A DNA stretch of 64,000 bases. Origin: Gaiella sp038230035 (GTDB lineage: Bacteria > Actinomycetota > Thermoleophilia > Gaiellales > Gaiellaceae). The notes under the pieces are model-generated. The model was given only the letters and a program-made list of their open reading frames with translations, was not told the origin of the DNA and made no database searches. A program made the position numbers and the translations under genes. How positions within the stretch are numbered: position 1 is the first letter of the stretch; the number at the start of each line of letters is the position of its first letter. The stretch spans positions 1 through 64,000 of the forward strand of contig JBBRNX010000004.1 in assembly GCA_038230035.1 (NCBI GenBank), in the 5' to 3' direction. This document shows positions 1 through 8,864 of this stretch, in pieces.

Positions 1-920
1 AGCAGCGCCTGCGTCAGCTCGGCGAGCTTGGCCCGCGTCAGCTGCAGGTCGAGGTGCTTCGGGCCTTCGGCGGTCGCGGTGACGAACGGCAGGTTGATCT
101 GCGTCGTCATCGTCGAGCTCAGCTCGATCTTCGCCTTCTCGGCGGCCTCGTAGAGCCGCTGTAGTGCCATCTTGTCGGCGCCGAGGTCGATGCCCTGGTC
201 CTTCTTGAACTCTGCGACCATCCAGTCGACGATCGCCTTGTCGAAGTTGTCGCCGCCGAGATGGTTGTCGCCGTTCGTCGACTTGACCTCGAACACGCCC
301 TCGGCGATCTCGAGCACGGACACGTCGAACGTGCCGCCGCCGAGATCGAAGACGAGGATCGTGTGGTCGGCGCCCTGCTTGTCGAGGCCGTAGGCGAGCG
401 CCGCCGCTGTCGGCTCGTTGATGATCCGCATCACGTTCAGGCCTGCGATGCGGCCCGCGTCCTTCGTCGCCTCACGCTGCGCGTTGTTGAAGTACGCCGG
501 GACGGTGACGACGGCGTCCGTCACCGGCTCGCCCAGGTACGCCTCGGCGTCGGCCTTCAGCTTCTGGAGGATCATCGCGCTGATCTCGGGCGGCGAGTAC
601 TCCTTGCCGTCGGCTTCCACCCGCGCGTCGCCGTTGTCACCCTTCGCGACCTCGTAGGGGACGATGGTCATCTCCTCGGAGACCTCGTCCCACTTGCGGC
701 CCATGAAGCGCTTGATGGAGAAGATCGTGTTCTGCGGGTTCGTGACCTGCTGGCGCTTGGCAGGCGCACCGACGAGTCGCTGGCCGTCCTTCGCGAAGGC
801 GACGACGGACGGTGTGGTGCGTCCGCCCTCGGCGTTCGGAATCACGGTGGGCTCGCCGCCCTCGAGCACGGCCATACAGGAGTTGGTCGTGCCGAGGTCG
901 ATGCCGATGGTCTTGGCCAT
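1..920 (-). CDS. dnaK: Chaperone protein DnaK (Hsp70), N-terminal part; gene runs off the left edge
   Basis: Hsp70 chaperone; the window holds the first 306 codons, which is most of the nucleotide-binding domain. The protein begins MAKTIGIDLGTTNSCMAVLE, the phosphate-1 loop of Hsp70. It continues with the IINEPTAAALAYG connect segment and the phosphate-2 motif DLGGGTFDVSVLEI, all intact. The ATG ends at 920 and is preceded on the minus strand by a good Shine-Dalgarno (GAAGGAG) about 8 nt away. A HspR-type inverted repeat lies just upstream, so heat-shock repression by HspR is likely. The C-terminal substrate domain and any grpE-dnaJ-hspR partners lie outside the window. Identification is secure. 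Confidence 0.97.
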   Translation of the reverse strand, partial: MAKTIGIDLGTTNSCMAVLEGGEPTVIPNAEGGRTTPSVVAFAKDGQRLVGAPAKRQQVTNPQNTIFSIKRFMGRKWDEVSEEMTIVPYEVAKGDNGDARVEADGKEYSPPEISAMILQKLKADAEAYLGEPVTDAVVTVPAYFNNAQREATKDAGRIAGLNVMRIINEPTAAALAYGLDKQGADHTILVFDLGGGTFDVSVLEIAEGVFEVKSTNGDNHLGGDNFDKAIVDWMVAEFKKDQGIDLGADKMALQRLYEAAEKAKIELSSTMTTQINLPFVTATAEGPKHLDLQLTRAKLAELTQAL

Positions 921-955
921 GGTCTGATTGCTCCTTCCTCGAGGCCTGATACAGC

Positions 956-975
956 CTTGAGTGTCATTGACTCAG
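956..975 (-). promoter_or_regulatory. HAIR-type HspR operator upstream of dnaK
   Basis: The sequence reads CTTGAGT, seven bases, then ACTCAG. This matches the known HAIR consensus CTTGAGT-N7-ACTCAAG except in the last two positions. It is 36-55 nt upstream of the dnaK ATG, where a repressor would block transcription. HAIR is the binding site of HspR in actinobacteria. The hspR gene itself is not in the window. Confidence 0.7.
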
Positions 976-1011
976 ATAAATCTAAGTCCGACCGTAGCAG
1001 ATCAGGGTGAG

Positions 1012-1860
1012 CTACCGGAAGATGCCAATCAGCACGCCGCCGGTGACCACGCATGCAGCACCCAACAGCAGCCGCCACCCGACGCGCTCCTGGCGCAGGA
1101 AAATCGTCGACAGCCCCACCGCCCACACCGTCTCCGTCGCGACGAACGGCGAGACGACCGAAACGCGACCGCGGTAGAAGGCCGCGAACAGGAGGATGTA
1201 CGACAGCCCGAAGCAGACGCCCGCGGGCAGGAATGCGGGTAGAGCGCCGTGCTGGACGGGTCGCTTCCGAAGCACGGTGAACGCAGCCAGCGTCGCAAAG
1301 CCGGAGATCATCGTCGCGAAGGCTGCGAGGCCAGGATCGACGTGAGTCGCGTGCGTCCCGAGGCGGCGGATCAGGCTGTCCCGTGTTGCGAAGATCACGG
1401 TCGCCGCGAGGGCCAATCCGAGTCCGGTGAGACGGAAGTGCTCCGGCCGGCGCCGCTCGCTGAGCAGCAACGCGCCCCCGACAACAACGAACACGGCCCC
1501 CACAACGACGCCGGCGATCACCGGCTCACCGAGGAAGACGAGTGCAATCGCAACTGCGAACAACGGTGCCGTCCCGATCACGACCGACGCGCGCGACGCG
1601 CCGACGTCGCGGATCGCGGCGGTGAACAGCGTCTGGGAGCACCCTGGAGCGAGCACACCGGCGATCAGGAACGGCCAAGCGCTCGGCAGGTTCCATTCTC
1701 CGCGCACGGCCGCGTTGACGCCGAGCACGACAAGAGCGACGAGGACAGTGGCTAGCGTGCCCGCCTCGGCGCTCGCACCAGCACGCAGGGCGACACGGAG
1801 CAACACGGTCATCGCGCCGAAGAGCGCGGCGGAGCCGCAGGCGAGGAGGATGGCGTCCAT
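1012..1860 (-). CDS. EamA/DMT-family transporter (second of a pair)
   Basis: A 282-residue membrane protein of the drug/metabolite transporter superfamily, built as two EamA repeats of about five helices each. The first repeat starts at the N-terminus (MDAILLACGSAALFGAMTVL); the second begins near residue 140 and ends in a typical terminal helix followed by GIFR. The substrate cannot be told from sequence; family members export amino acids, metabolites or drugs. The chosen ATG at 1860 overlaps the stop of the upstream EamA gene (ATGA), showing translational coupling. The reading frame is open further upstream, but that stretch has no membrane character and belongs to the neighbour. The two genes probably form one operon. 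Confidence 0.9.
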   Translation of the reverse strand: MDAILLACGSAALFGAMTVLLRVALRAGASAEAGTLATVLVALVVLGVNAAVRGEWNLPSAWPFLIAGVLAPGCSQTLFTAAIRDVGASRASVVIGTAPLFAVAIALVFLGEPVIAGVVVGAVFVVVGGALLLSERRRPEHFRLTGLGLALAATVIFATRDSLIRRLGTHATHVDPGLAAFATMISGFATLAAFTVLRKRPVQHGALPAFLPAGVCFGLSYILLFAAFYRGRVSVVSPFVATETVWAVGLSTIFLRQERVGWRLLLGAACVVTGGVLIGIFR

Positions 1861-2756
1861 CAGGCTGTTGCCGGACGGCCGGCGAGGCGGCGCAAAGTCG
1901 CGGCTGCGGCCGGCTCCGCGATGACAATGCCGGCCAGCATCACCGCACAGCCGGTCCAGCCGACCCAGCCGAGTCGCTCGCTGAGCAGCACGACGCCGAA
2001 GAGCGCGGCGAACGGCGCCTCGAGCGTGAACACGAGCGCCGCGCGCGCAGCCGTTGTCCGTGCCTGCACCCACGTCGCGACGAGATAGCCGAAAGCGCCT
2101 GCGAAGATCCCGGTGACGAGGATCCCGTACCAGACGACACCGGTCGAGGGCCACTCGAGCTCGCCACGCGCGATGGCGATGACCAGGAAGCCGCAGGTGG
2201 CGACCGCCATCTGCAGGAACGTCAGTGCCCGCGGGTCATAACGCGGCGCGAATCGCTCCATGAGCGCGATCTGCAGCGCCTGCGCGACCGCGTTCCCGAG
2301 CACGAGCGCGTCTCCATACACCGACCCGCCGGGGATCCCGCTCAGAAGCAGCAGGCCGACGAGTGACAGTGCAACCCCGAGCCACGCCGCGCCCGGAACC
2401 GGCGTCCGGAAGAACGCGAGCGCAAGGAGCGGCGTGAGCACGACGTAGAGCCCGGTGATGAAGCCCGTGCTCGAAACGGTGGTCAGCTGGAGCCCCGCGG
2501 TCTGCAGCCCGTAGGCGAGCGCGAGCAACGCGCCCGCTCCGAGGCCGGCGACGTATCCAGAGCGAGGCAAACGCCGTAGGGGAGTCGCCGCGAACGGCGC
2601 GAGCACCGCCGTCGAGACGGCAAAGCGCAGCGTGAGGAACGTGAACAGCGGAAAGCCGTCGACCGCCTTCTGCACCGGAACGAACGTGTAGCCCCAGACC
2701 GCGGTAACCGCAATCAGTGCCAGCAGGGGTGAAGCACGCCGCCCGACCACGGGCAC
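1860..2756 (-). CDS. EamA/DMT-family transporter (first of a pair)
   Basis: A 298-residue, roughly ten-helix membrane protein with two EamA domains. The early motif AVWGYTFVPVQKAVDGFP and the late segment FTLEAPFAALFGVVLLSE are typical of the DMT family; both halves show the usual glycine-rich helices. Substrate unknown. The start is uncertain: GTG at 2756 is used here, but a second GTG lies two codons inside, and this region sits in a 26-bp tandem duplication that also duplicates the candidate start sequence. Its stop overlaps the ATG of the second EamA gene, so the two are co-expressed and may act as a pair, though DMT proteins of this length usually work alone. Confidence 0.9.
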   Translation of the reverse strand: MPVVGRRASPLLALIAVTAVWGYTFVPVQKAVDGFPLFTFLTLRFAVSTAVLAPFAATPLRRLPRSGYVAGLGAGALLALAYGLQTAGLQLTTVSSTGFITGLYVVLTPLLALAFFRTPVPGAAWLGVALSLVGLLLLSGIPGGSVYGDALVLGNAVAQALQIALMERFAPRYDPRALTFLQMAVATCGFLVIAIARGELEWPSTGVVWYGILVTGIFAGAFGYLVATWVQARTTAARAALVFTLEAPFAALFGVVLLSERLGWVGWTGCAVMLAGIVIAEPAAAATLRRLAGRPATA

Positions 2757-2792
2757 ACGCTAACGAGCCCGACCACGAGCACACGCTAACGC
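2741..2792. repeat. 26-bp direct tandem repeat, two copies
   Basis: Two adjacent 26-base copies (2741-2766 and 2767-2792) differ at two positions. Each begins GCCCGACCAC and ends ACACGCTAACG plus one variable base. The first copy contains the GTG start region of the EamA gene on the minus strand; the second copy lies just upstream. It looks like a slippage or duplication event across a translation start. Confidence 0.85.
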
Positions 2793-2849
2793 GGAGGCCC
2801 CTCCCTCGCTCGGTTACCGGTGGCGATTGTTCTGCGAGAGCGCTCGGCG

Positions 2850-3017
2850 CTACTTGCCTTCGAGCTCGCGCCTCGCCTCCCGCTTGCCCTTCTCACGCTC
2901 GATGCGCGCCTTGCCCTCGTCTGGGAGGCCGCGAATCCTGTCCTTCGCTTTGCCAAGCCGCTGCTGCAACTTCCCTTCGATCTCCTTGGCCTTACCCTCG
3001 ACGCGGTTCTTGTTCAT
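2850..3017 (-). CDS. CsbD-like stress protein
   Basis: A 55-residue, highly charged helical protein beginning MNKNRVEGKAKEIEGK and containing a second KAKDRI segment. This is the pattern of the CsbD family of small general-stress proteins (sigma-B regulated in Bacillus; function unknown). Three in-frame ATGs are close together. The one ending at 3017 is chosen because AAGGAG lies six bases upstream of it; the ATG two codons earlier would sit directly on that ribosome site. It lies downstream of an overlapping low-confidence acidic frame on the same strand. Confidence 0.75.
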   Translation of the reverse strand: MNKNRVEGKAKEIEGKLQQRLGKAKDRIRGLPDEGKARIEREKGKREARRELEGK

Positions 3018-3249
3018 GTTCATCTCCTTCTCGATCGGAAAGCTGAGGCGCAATCTCGTGCGCCGAGTCCGGTTCCGCGTCGAGTTTCCTCTGTGTCGGA
3101 TTGCGTCCGTCCCTCGAGATGCGCTCGTCTCCGGTCGCGCCTTCCGGGTCGGTCAGCTCGATTCGCTCTTCGTCGGGAACCTGGTCTTCGCGTGCTCCCC
3201 GGTTCGGAGCAACGCCCTCAGGATCGTCGTCTACTCGGTAGATCGTCAT
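2992..3249 (-). CDS. Possible small acidic hypothetical protein
   Basis: An 85-residue frame beginning MTIYRVDDDPEG, rich in Asp, Glu and Arg, with no cysteine, signal peptide or membrane segment. It fills the gap between moaA (divergent) and the CsbD-like gene and overlaps the latter by 26 nt. No family is recognised. Support is weak: no clear ribosome site, and disordered acidic sequence can arise by chance in high-GC DNA. It is included because otherwise this 290-nt stretch has no explanation. Confidence 0.35.
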   Translation of the reverse strand: MTIYRVDDDPEGVAPNRGAREDQVPDEERIELTDPEGATGDERISRDGRNPTQRKLDAEPDSAHEIAPQLSDREGDEHEQEPRRG

Positions 3250-3310
3250 CTGCACCTCGCAGGTCGCTTGCATACGGAGGGTTCCCGCAAGCGGCTACCC
3301 TCAAACGGCG

Positions 3311-4303
3311 ATGCTCGACACCTATCAGCGACCCTTGCGCGACCTGCGGATTTCGGTCACCGATCGCTGCAACTTCCGCTGCGTCTACTGCATGCCCAAG
3401 GAGGTCTTCGGGCGCGGCTACCGCTTCATGGATCGCAAGGAGCTGCTCACCTTCGAGGAGCTCGAGCGCCTGGCCCGCGCGTTCGTCTCGGCAGGCGTCG
3501 AGAAGATCAGGATCACCGGCGGCGAGCCGTTGCTGCGACGCGATCTCGAGCGCCTGATCGAGAAGCTGGCCGCGATCGACACGCTCGATCTGACGCTGAC
3601 GACGAACGGCGCGCTGCTGCCGCAGAAGGCCAAGGCGCTCGCTGAGGCCGGCTTGACCCGGATCACCGTCAGCCTGGATTCGCTCGACGACACGGTCTTC
3701 CGCGCGATGAACGACGTCGACTTCCCCGTCGCTCGCGTTCTCGACGGGATCGACGCGGCTGCGGGCGCCGGGCTACCCGTGAAGGTCAACGCCGTCGTCA
3801 AGCGCGGCCAGAACGACGGTGAGCTCGTCGACCTGGCACGCCACTTCCGCGGCGCCGGGCACACCCTCCGCTTCATCGAGTTCATGGACGTCGGCGCGAC
3901 GAACGGCTGGCGTCTGGACGACGTTGTGCCGGCTGCCGAGATCGTCTCGTCGATCAACGCTGTGTTCCCGCTCGAACCCGTAGATCCGGCGTACCGTGGC
4001 GAAGTTGCGCGCAGATGGCGCTACCTCGACGGTGCTGGCGAGATCGGCGTCATTGCCTCGGTCACGCAGCCGTTTTGCGGCGACTGCACACGCGCGCGGA
4101 TCTCCGCCGAGGGTCGCCTCTACACCTGCCTGTTCGCCGCCGCCGGCCACGACCTACGGTCGCTCGTCCGCTCAGGAGCCGGAGATCCGGAGCTGCGCCG
4201 TGCGATCGAAGCCGTCTGGAACCGCCGCACGGACCGCTACTCCGAGCAGCGCACGGAGGGGACGGTGCTGCCGAAGGTCGAAATGAGCTACATCGGCGGC
4301 TAG
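3311..4303 (+). CDS. moaA: GTP 3',8-cyclase MoaA (molybdenum cofactor biosynthesis)
   Basis: Radical-SAM enzyme that rearranges GTP to 3',8-cyclo-GTP, the first step of molybdopterin synthesis. The 330-residue protein has the N-terminal SAM cluster C20-x3-C24-x2-C27 in TDRCNFRCVYC, the SAM-binding ITGGEP motif, and the MoaA-specific C-terminal cluster PFCGDC followed by a third Cys in LYTCLF. The C-terminus ends in Gly-Gly, which in this family is needed for activity. No other moa gene is in the window, so the gene stands alone. A -10-like TACCCT (3296-3301) lies nine bases before the ATG and no ribosome site is seen, suggesting a leaderless message. Confidence 0.97.
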   Translation: MLDTYQRPLRDLRISVTDRCNFRCVYCMPKEVFGRGYRFMDRKELLTFEELERLARAFVSAGVEKIRITGGEPLLRRDLERLIEKLAAIDTLDLTLTTNGALLPQKAKALAEAGLTRITVSLDSLDDTVFRAMNDVDFPVARVLDGIDAAAGAGLPVKVNAVVKRGQNDGELVDLARHFRGAGHTLRFIEFMDVGATNGWRLDDVVPAAEIVSSINAVFPLEPVDPAYRGEVARRWRYLDGAGEIGVIASVTQPFCGDCTRARISAEGRLYTCLFAAAGHDLRSLVRSGAGDPELRRAIEAVWNRRTDRYSEQRTEGTVLPKVEMSYIGG

Positions 4304-4388
4304 CGGTGGCTGACGGGCGAAGGCGAGGCAAGCCTCGGCCCTACATTTCGGTGACCGGCCGAGCACCTTGTAGAATCACCCGGTTCCG

Positions 4389-5126
4389 ATGACGAGCTAT
4401 GCCGCTTCCGTGAGTCGGCGCCTGCCTCGCGGCTGGGTGCACCTCCTCCTCCAGGTCGCCATCTGGCTGGGGTTCTACGTCGTGTACCAGGTCGTCCGCG
4501 GCCACGCCGACCGCAACGTGGCGAAGGCGTTCACCGATGGGAAGTGGGTCATCTCGACCGAGCAGCGCCTGCACACGCTCGTCGAGCCATCGTTCCAGCG
4601 CGTCGTCGAGGCGCACGGCTTCCTCATCGACCTGACGACCTACACCTACTGGCTCTCACAGTTCGCGGTCGTCGGCATCGCGCTCCTGTGGGTCTACTTT
4701 CGCTACCACGAGCGCTTCTACGACCTGCGCAACACACTCGTCCTAGCGAACCTCACGGGTCTCCTCTTCTACCTCGTGGTGCCGACCGCGCCGCCCCGCT
4801 TCTTCCCGAGCGACGGCTTCACGGACACACTTGCGCTCCATGCGCGCGTTAATCAGGGCAGCGGCTTCCTCTTCCACGTCACGAACCAGTACGCGGCAAT
4901 GCCGAGCCTGCACTCGATGGACGCGATCATCGTCGGGCTGACCATGGCCTACCTGTGCCGGAGCCGGATCGTGAAGCTCGCATGGCTCCTCTGGGCGCCC
5001 TGGGTCTGGTTCACGGTGATGTCGACCGGCAACCACTACTGGCTCGATGTCGCCGCAGGTGTGCTGCTGGCCGGAGTCGTCGGCGCCGTCGTGCACCGCC
5101 GCCGGCTCATCTCCCGGTTCGGATGA
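4389..5126 (+). CDS. PAP2-superfamily membrane phosphatase/transferase
   Basis: A 245-residue polytopic membrane protein of the PAP2 superfamily (PAP2_3 type, as in inositolphosphotransferases). Late in the protein it has AMPSLHSMDA and, some 40 residues later, STGNHYWLDVAAG. These supply the two catalytic histidines of phosphatase motifs C2 and C3. About six membrane helices are visible. The gene overlaps the CDP-alcohol phosphatidyltransferase gene by four bases (ATGA), so a role in phospholipid or phosphoinositide synthesis is inferred, for example dephosphorylating a lipid phosphate made by the partner. A TAGAAT -10-like box at 4371-4376 precedes the ATG by 12 nt. Confidence 0.9.
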   Translation: MTSYAASVSRRLPRGWVHLLLQVAIWLGFYVVYQVVRGHADRNVAKAFTDGKWVISTEQRLHTLVEPSFQRVVEAHGFLIDLTTYTYWLSQFAVVGIALLWVYFRYHERFYDLRNTLVLANLTGLLFYLVVPTAPPRFFPSDGFTDTLALHARVNQGSGFLFHVTNQYAAMPSLHSMDAIIVGLTMAYLCRSRIVKLAWLLWAPWVWFTVMSTGNHYWLDVAAGVLLAGVVGAVVHRRRLISRFG

Positions 5127-5752
5127 GCTCGGCGCTGGCGCGGCTCAAAGACGGTTATACGACGGGCGCGCGCGGGCTCGCATCGCGAGTCATGACCGGG
5201 CTCGCGCAGACTCGGCTGACCCCGAACCAGCTGACCGCAACCGGCGTCTCGCTTTGCCTCGGCGCCTCGGTGCTCGTGTACTTCGAGGACAGGGACGAAT
5301 TCCTGTTCTTCTGGCTCGGCGCAGCAGCGTTCATCGTCGGGTCGATCCTCGACATCCTCGACGGCGCGCTCGCCCGCGCGAGCGACAAGGCGACGCCCTT
5401 CGGTGCCTTCGTCGACTCCACCACCGACCGGATGGGCGAGGCGGCAATGCTCGGCGCGATCGGCCTCGTCCTGATCCGCCACGGGCACGAGTTTGCGCTC
5501 GGCGCGACGTTCGCCGCCGTCGCCGGTTCGTTCCTCGTCTCGTACACGCGTGCCCGGGCCGAGGCGCTCGGGCTGCGCGGCGACGTCGGTATCTCGTCGC
5601 GCGCAGAGCGGGTCGTCATCATCTCCGCCGGGCTGATCCTCGCGCCATGGGGCTTCCTGCCATGGGCGATCTACGTGCTGGCCGCCAGCGCTTGGGTCAC
5701 GGTGCTGCAGCGCGTCCTGTTCGTACGCAAGCAGCTCAGCGAGCAGAGCTAG
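5123..5752 (+). CDS. CDP-alcohol phosphatidyltransferase (probable phosphatidylinositol-phosphate synthase type)
   Basis: Integral membrane enzyme that replaces CMP of a CDP-lipid with an alcohol. The full signature is present: D77-xx-D80-G-xx-A-R85, then eight residues, G94-xxx-D98-xxx-D102, which binds two metal ions and the CDP group. At 209 residues with about six helices it matches actinobacterial phosphatidylinositol-phosphate synthases in size, and SSRAER near the C-terminus resembles that group. The presence of inositol-3-phosphate synthase 10 kb away makes inositol phosphate a plausible acceptor, but glycerol phosphate cannot be excluded. The start overlaps the PAP2 stop. Confidence 0.93.
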   Translation: MSSALARLKDGYTTGARGLASRVMTGLAQTRLTPNQLTATGVSLCLGASVLVYFEDRDEFLFFWLGAAAFIVGSILDILDGALARASDKATPFGAFVDSTTDRMGEAAMLGAIGLVLIRHGHEFALGATFAAVAGSFLVSYTRARAEALGLRGDVGISSRAERVVIISAGLILAPWGFLPWAIYVLAASAWVTVLQRVLFVRKQLSEQS

Positions 5753-5768
5753 CGGCCGGTCGGCAGCC

Positions 5769-8522
5769 GTGGTTGCCGCGGAGACGTTCGGCCGGGACGA
5801 CCAGCTGGCAACACTCCGCGAGCATCTGGCGGGGGAGCTTCCCACGGCCGCACTGCTCGAAGGCGACGCCGGGATCGGTAAGACGAAGATCCTGCGCGCG
5901 ACCCTCGAAGGATGCCGGTCCAAGGGTTTCCGCATCCTCGAGAGCACCCCTGCCGAGGCCGAAGCGAGCCTCGGCTTCGGCGCCCTCGCGGACCTCGTGA
6001 GTCCGCTTGTCGAAGACGTCGCCGACCTCGTTCCCGCCCCGCGCTGGCGAGCCCTGGCCGCGGCGGTCGGCTTGGTCGACGACGGTAGGGCCGTACCGGA
6101 CGAGACATCTGTCGCGCTCGGTCTGATCGAGACGCTCCGCGCCGCGGCTGAGCGCTCGCCCGTCCTCGTGGCGATCGACGACGTCCAGTGGCTCGACGAG
6201 GCTTCCGCAACCGTTCTCGCGTTCGCCTTGCGCCGCCTCCGCGAGGGCGACCGCGTCGCTCTCGTTCTCACCCGCCGGTCGAGCACGCCGACGCGAGCAC
6301 GACTCGACCTGCACGGATCGACCCTCGAGGAACGGCTTTTGACGATGGACATTGGGCCGCTCAGCGTCGGCGCGGTGCACCGACTGATCCGCGTCCGACT
6401 CGGCCGGTCTCTCGGGAGACGCGAGCTTCTCCAACTCCACGCCACGAGCCACGGCAACCCTCTTCACGCTCTCGAGCTGGCACGCGCGCTCGACAACGGA
6501 GGGAGCTCGACCGACACGCTGAGGCAGGCCGTCCGTCGCCGGGTTGGCCGGCTTCCCGGACCGACCCGCGATGCGGTCCTGATCGCGGCTGCGGCGCCGA
6601 AACCAACCGTCGAGCTTCTCGTCGAGTTGCTCGGTGAGGGGGCCGCGTTCGAGGCCGTTCGCATCGCAGTCGACGCCGAGATCCTGGTCGATGCCGATGG
6701 GCGGCTCGAGTTCTCCCACCCACTCTTTGCATCGCGTACCTACGAAACCGCAAGGCCGGAAGCGAGGCGCCGCACACACGAGAGACTTGCGTCGATCGCC
6801 AAATCGCCCGAAGAGCAGGCCCGCCATCTCGCGCTCTCGTGCGACGGCGAGGACGGCGACGTGGCGGCGATCCTCGAGGGGGAAGCAGCGGCCGCCGAAC
6901 TCAGAGGAACACGTACGGCTGCCGCGGAGCTCGCGGAGGAGGCAGTCCGGCTCACACCGGCGACGGATCTGGAGGACAGGGCGAGGAGGCTCCTGGCGGC
7001 GGGCGCCGCGCGCTCGGACACGGGCGACCCGGAGCGGGCGCGCGAGCACCTCGAGCAGGTTGCGGCCGGGCCTGGGCCTGATCAGCACCGTGCGCTCTGG
7101 CAGCTCGGGATGCTCGTCGACGTATCCGAGGGACCGACCTCGACCTCGATCGCGCTCTACGAGCAGGCTCTCGCCACGCACGACGACGGCCTGCGTTCCG
7201 AGATCCTCCAGCACCTCGCTGTGTCGACGGCATACGTCGACGTGGAGCGGGCTGTCGCACATGCCGATGCGAGTGTCAGCGCAGCCGAGCGCAACAATGA
7301 GCCGCGGCTTCTCGCCGGAGCGCTGGTGACGAAGGCGCTGGTCGCCACCTTGGCAGGCGACCCCGAGGCGTCGGCGTGGCTCGCGCGGTCGCTCGAGGTG
7401 AGCGACGACCCAGGTGTTCGTAGCATGTGGACGCCTCAGGTCCTGGGTGCGGACATCGCGCGGACGACGCTGGATCTCGAGGCTGCGCGGGATGCCTACG
7501 GGAACGTGCTCCGCGATGCCTTGGATCAGGGCGACGTGTCGATCGAGCTCTGGGCGCGACGGGGGCTGTGCCTGACCGAGGTTCTCGCGGGCCGTCCCGC
7601 GCAGGCGCGTGAGCATGCCGACCAGGCGCGCGACCTCGCCGATCAGACCGGCCTACGCCTCGGCGCCGTGCTCCGGGCGCTCGGTGTCTTCCATGCGCAC
7701 GTCGGTGAGGTGAGCGAGGCGCGTGCAGCGTTCGCCAAATGCCGGGCGTGGGCGAGCAGCAACGAGGAGCCGCTGATCGACGTCATCGCAGCCGCAGCTC
7801 TCGGCGCGCTCGAGCTCTCGCTCGGCGATTGGTCGGCGGCCGTCGACACGCTCGATCAAGCTCACCTGCTTGCCGCCGGGCTCGGACTGGATGGCGCCGG
7901 GTATCGGCTGCTCGAAATCGACAGGGCGGAGGCTCTCGCCATGACGGGAAAGGCGGTCGAGGCTGATGAGGCGACGGCCGAGTTCGAGACTCTGGCTGCG
8001 CGCGAGAAGGTGCGCTGGGCGACGCCGTTCGTCCGGCGGGGGCGCGCCGTTGCCGCGGCGGCCGGTGGCAATCTCGAGTCGGCCATCTCGCTGCTCGAGC
8101 AAGCGGTGAGCGACGAGCAGATGGTGCCGCTGCCGCTCGAACGGGCTCGAACACGACTCGTCCTTGGACGCCTGCTCAGGAGGACGAAGCAGCGAGCCGC
8201 GGCGAGGGAGATGCTCGAGTCGGCCCTCGAACGCTTCGAGGCGCTCGAGGCTCGGCTTTGGAGCGACCAAGCGAAGGCCGAGCGCGGCCGGATTGGGGGC
8301 CGTCGCCCGTCGGGCGTGGATCTCACAGCGACAGAGCAGAGGATCGCCGAGCTCGTCGCGGAGGGCAAGACGAATCGCGAGGTGGCAGCCGGGCTGTATC
8401 TCGCGGTGCACAGCGTCGAGACGACGCTGACCCGCATCTACCGCAAGCTCGGGGTGCGCTCGCGCACCGAACTCGCCAACTTCCTCTCCAGCGACACGGA
8501 CGACGCGGATCTCAAACAGTAG
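5769..8522 (+). CDS. Large AAA-ATPase transcriptional regulator with C-terminal LuxR HTH (LAL family)
   Basis: A 917-residue regulator of the LAL/MalT-like type. The N-terminus carries Walker A (GDAGIGKT, about residues 33-40) and Walker B (VLVAIDDVQWLDEAS). A long helical, TPR-like middle section follows, and the last 65 residues form a LuxR-type helix-turn-helix (LTATEQRIAELVAEGKTNRE, then a recognition helix ending in RIYRKLGV). Such proteins sense a ligand through the repeat region and activate transcription. It lies 17 nt after the phosphatidyltransferase gene and upstream of the DUF4242 and exported-protein run, which it may control. The start is GTG; no strong ribosome site is visible. 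Confidence 0.93.
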   Translation: MVAAETFGRDDQLATLREHLAGELPTAALLEGDAGIGKTKILRATLEGCRSKGFRILESTPAEAEASLGFGALADLVSPLVEDVADLVPAPRWRALAAAVGLVDDGRAVPDETSVALGLIETLRAAAERSPVLVAIDDVQWLDEASATVLAFALRRLREGDRVALVLTRRSSTPTRARLDLHGSTLEERLLTMDIGPLSVGAVHRLIRVRLGRSLGRRELLQLHATSHGNPLHALELARALDNGGSSTDTLRQAVRRRVGRLPGPTRDAVLIAAAAPKPTVELLVELLGEGAAFEAVRIAVDAEILVDADGRLEFSHPLFASRTYETARPEARRRTHERLASIAKSPEEQARHLALSCDGEDGDVAAILEGEAAAAELRGTRTAAAELAEEAVRLTPATDLEDRARRLLAAGAARSDTGDPERAREHLEQVAAGPGPDQHRALWQLGMLVDVSEGPTSTSIALYEQALATHDDGLRSEILQHLAVSTAYVDVERAVAHADASVSAAERNNEPRLLAGALVTKALVATLAGDPEASAWLARSLEVSDDPGVRSMWTPQVLGADIARTTLDLEAARDAYGNVLRDALDQGDVSIELWARRGLCLTEVLAGRPAQAREHADQARDLADQTGLRLGAVLRALGVFHAHVGEVSEARAAFAKCRAWASSNEEPLIDVIAAAALGALELSLGDWSAAVDTLDQAHLLAAGLGLDGAGYRLLEIDRAEALAMTGKAVEADEATAEFETLAAREKVRWATPFVRRGRAVAAAAGGNLESAISLLEQAVSDEQMVPLPLERARTRLVLGRLLRRTKQRAAAREMLESALERFEALEARLWSDQAKAERGRIGGRRPSGVDLTATEQRIAELVAEGKTNREVAAGLYLAVHSVETTLTRIYRKLGVRSRTELANFLSSDTDDADLKQ

Positions 8523-8569
8523 AGGTTTCCAGATTTCGCGAGACGCGCCGGACAGGCAGCGTGCAAGCC

Positions 8570-8848
8570 ATGCCGAGCTACCTGGTCGAGTCGTATCTGC
8601 CTCGGGCGCCGCATGCGCTCGAGGACGCTTCTGATCAGGCACGTCAGGTGGCGGATTTCGCCACCACGAACGGTCTCGGAGTCCGCTACGTCCGGACAAC
8701 GCTGCTAGGCGCCGACGAGACGTGTTTCCACTCGTTCGACGCAATGTCCCTCGAGAACCTCGAAGCCGCTTTGGCGGGAGTCGGTCTCGTCGTCGATCGG
8801 ATCGTCGAGTCCGACGAGACGCCGTCTGCCGCTCCACCTCACCCATGA
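8570..8848 (+). CDS. DUF4242 domain protein (SCO4226-like, possible nickel binding)
   Basis: A 92-residue protein matching DUF4242: it opens MPSYLVESYLPRAP and has the conserved block RYVRTTLLGADETCFHSFDA followed by a helix and a terminal DRIVES strand. Streptomyces SCO4226, a DUF4242 member, is a nickel-binding ferredoxin-like-fold protein, so metal binding is possible. A GTG nine bases upstream could also serve as start. It lies 47 nt after the LuxR-type regulator and 16 nt before an exported protein, suggesting shared transcription. Confidence 0.83.
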   Translation: MPSYLVESYLPRAPHALEDASDQARQVADFATTNGLGVRYVRTTLLGADETCFHSFDAMSLENLEAALAGVGLVVDRIVESDETPSAAPPHP

Positions 8849-8864
8849 CAGAAGGAGTCGAGAC

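Noticed and set aside
261..1010. Long plus-strand open frame opposite dnaK
   Set aside because: It is the antisense shadow of the highly conserved dnaK sequence; codon pattern and Arg/Leu-rich content show no domain.
4324..4337. Inverted repeat CGAGGC-AA-GCCTCG after moaA as a terminator
   Set aside because: Two-base loop and no U-run; too short to call.
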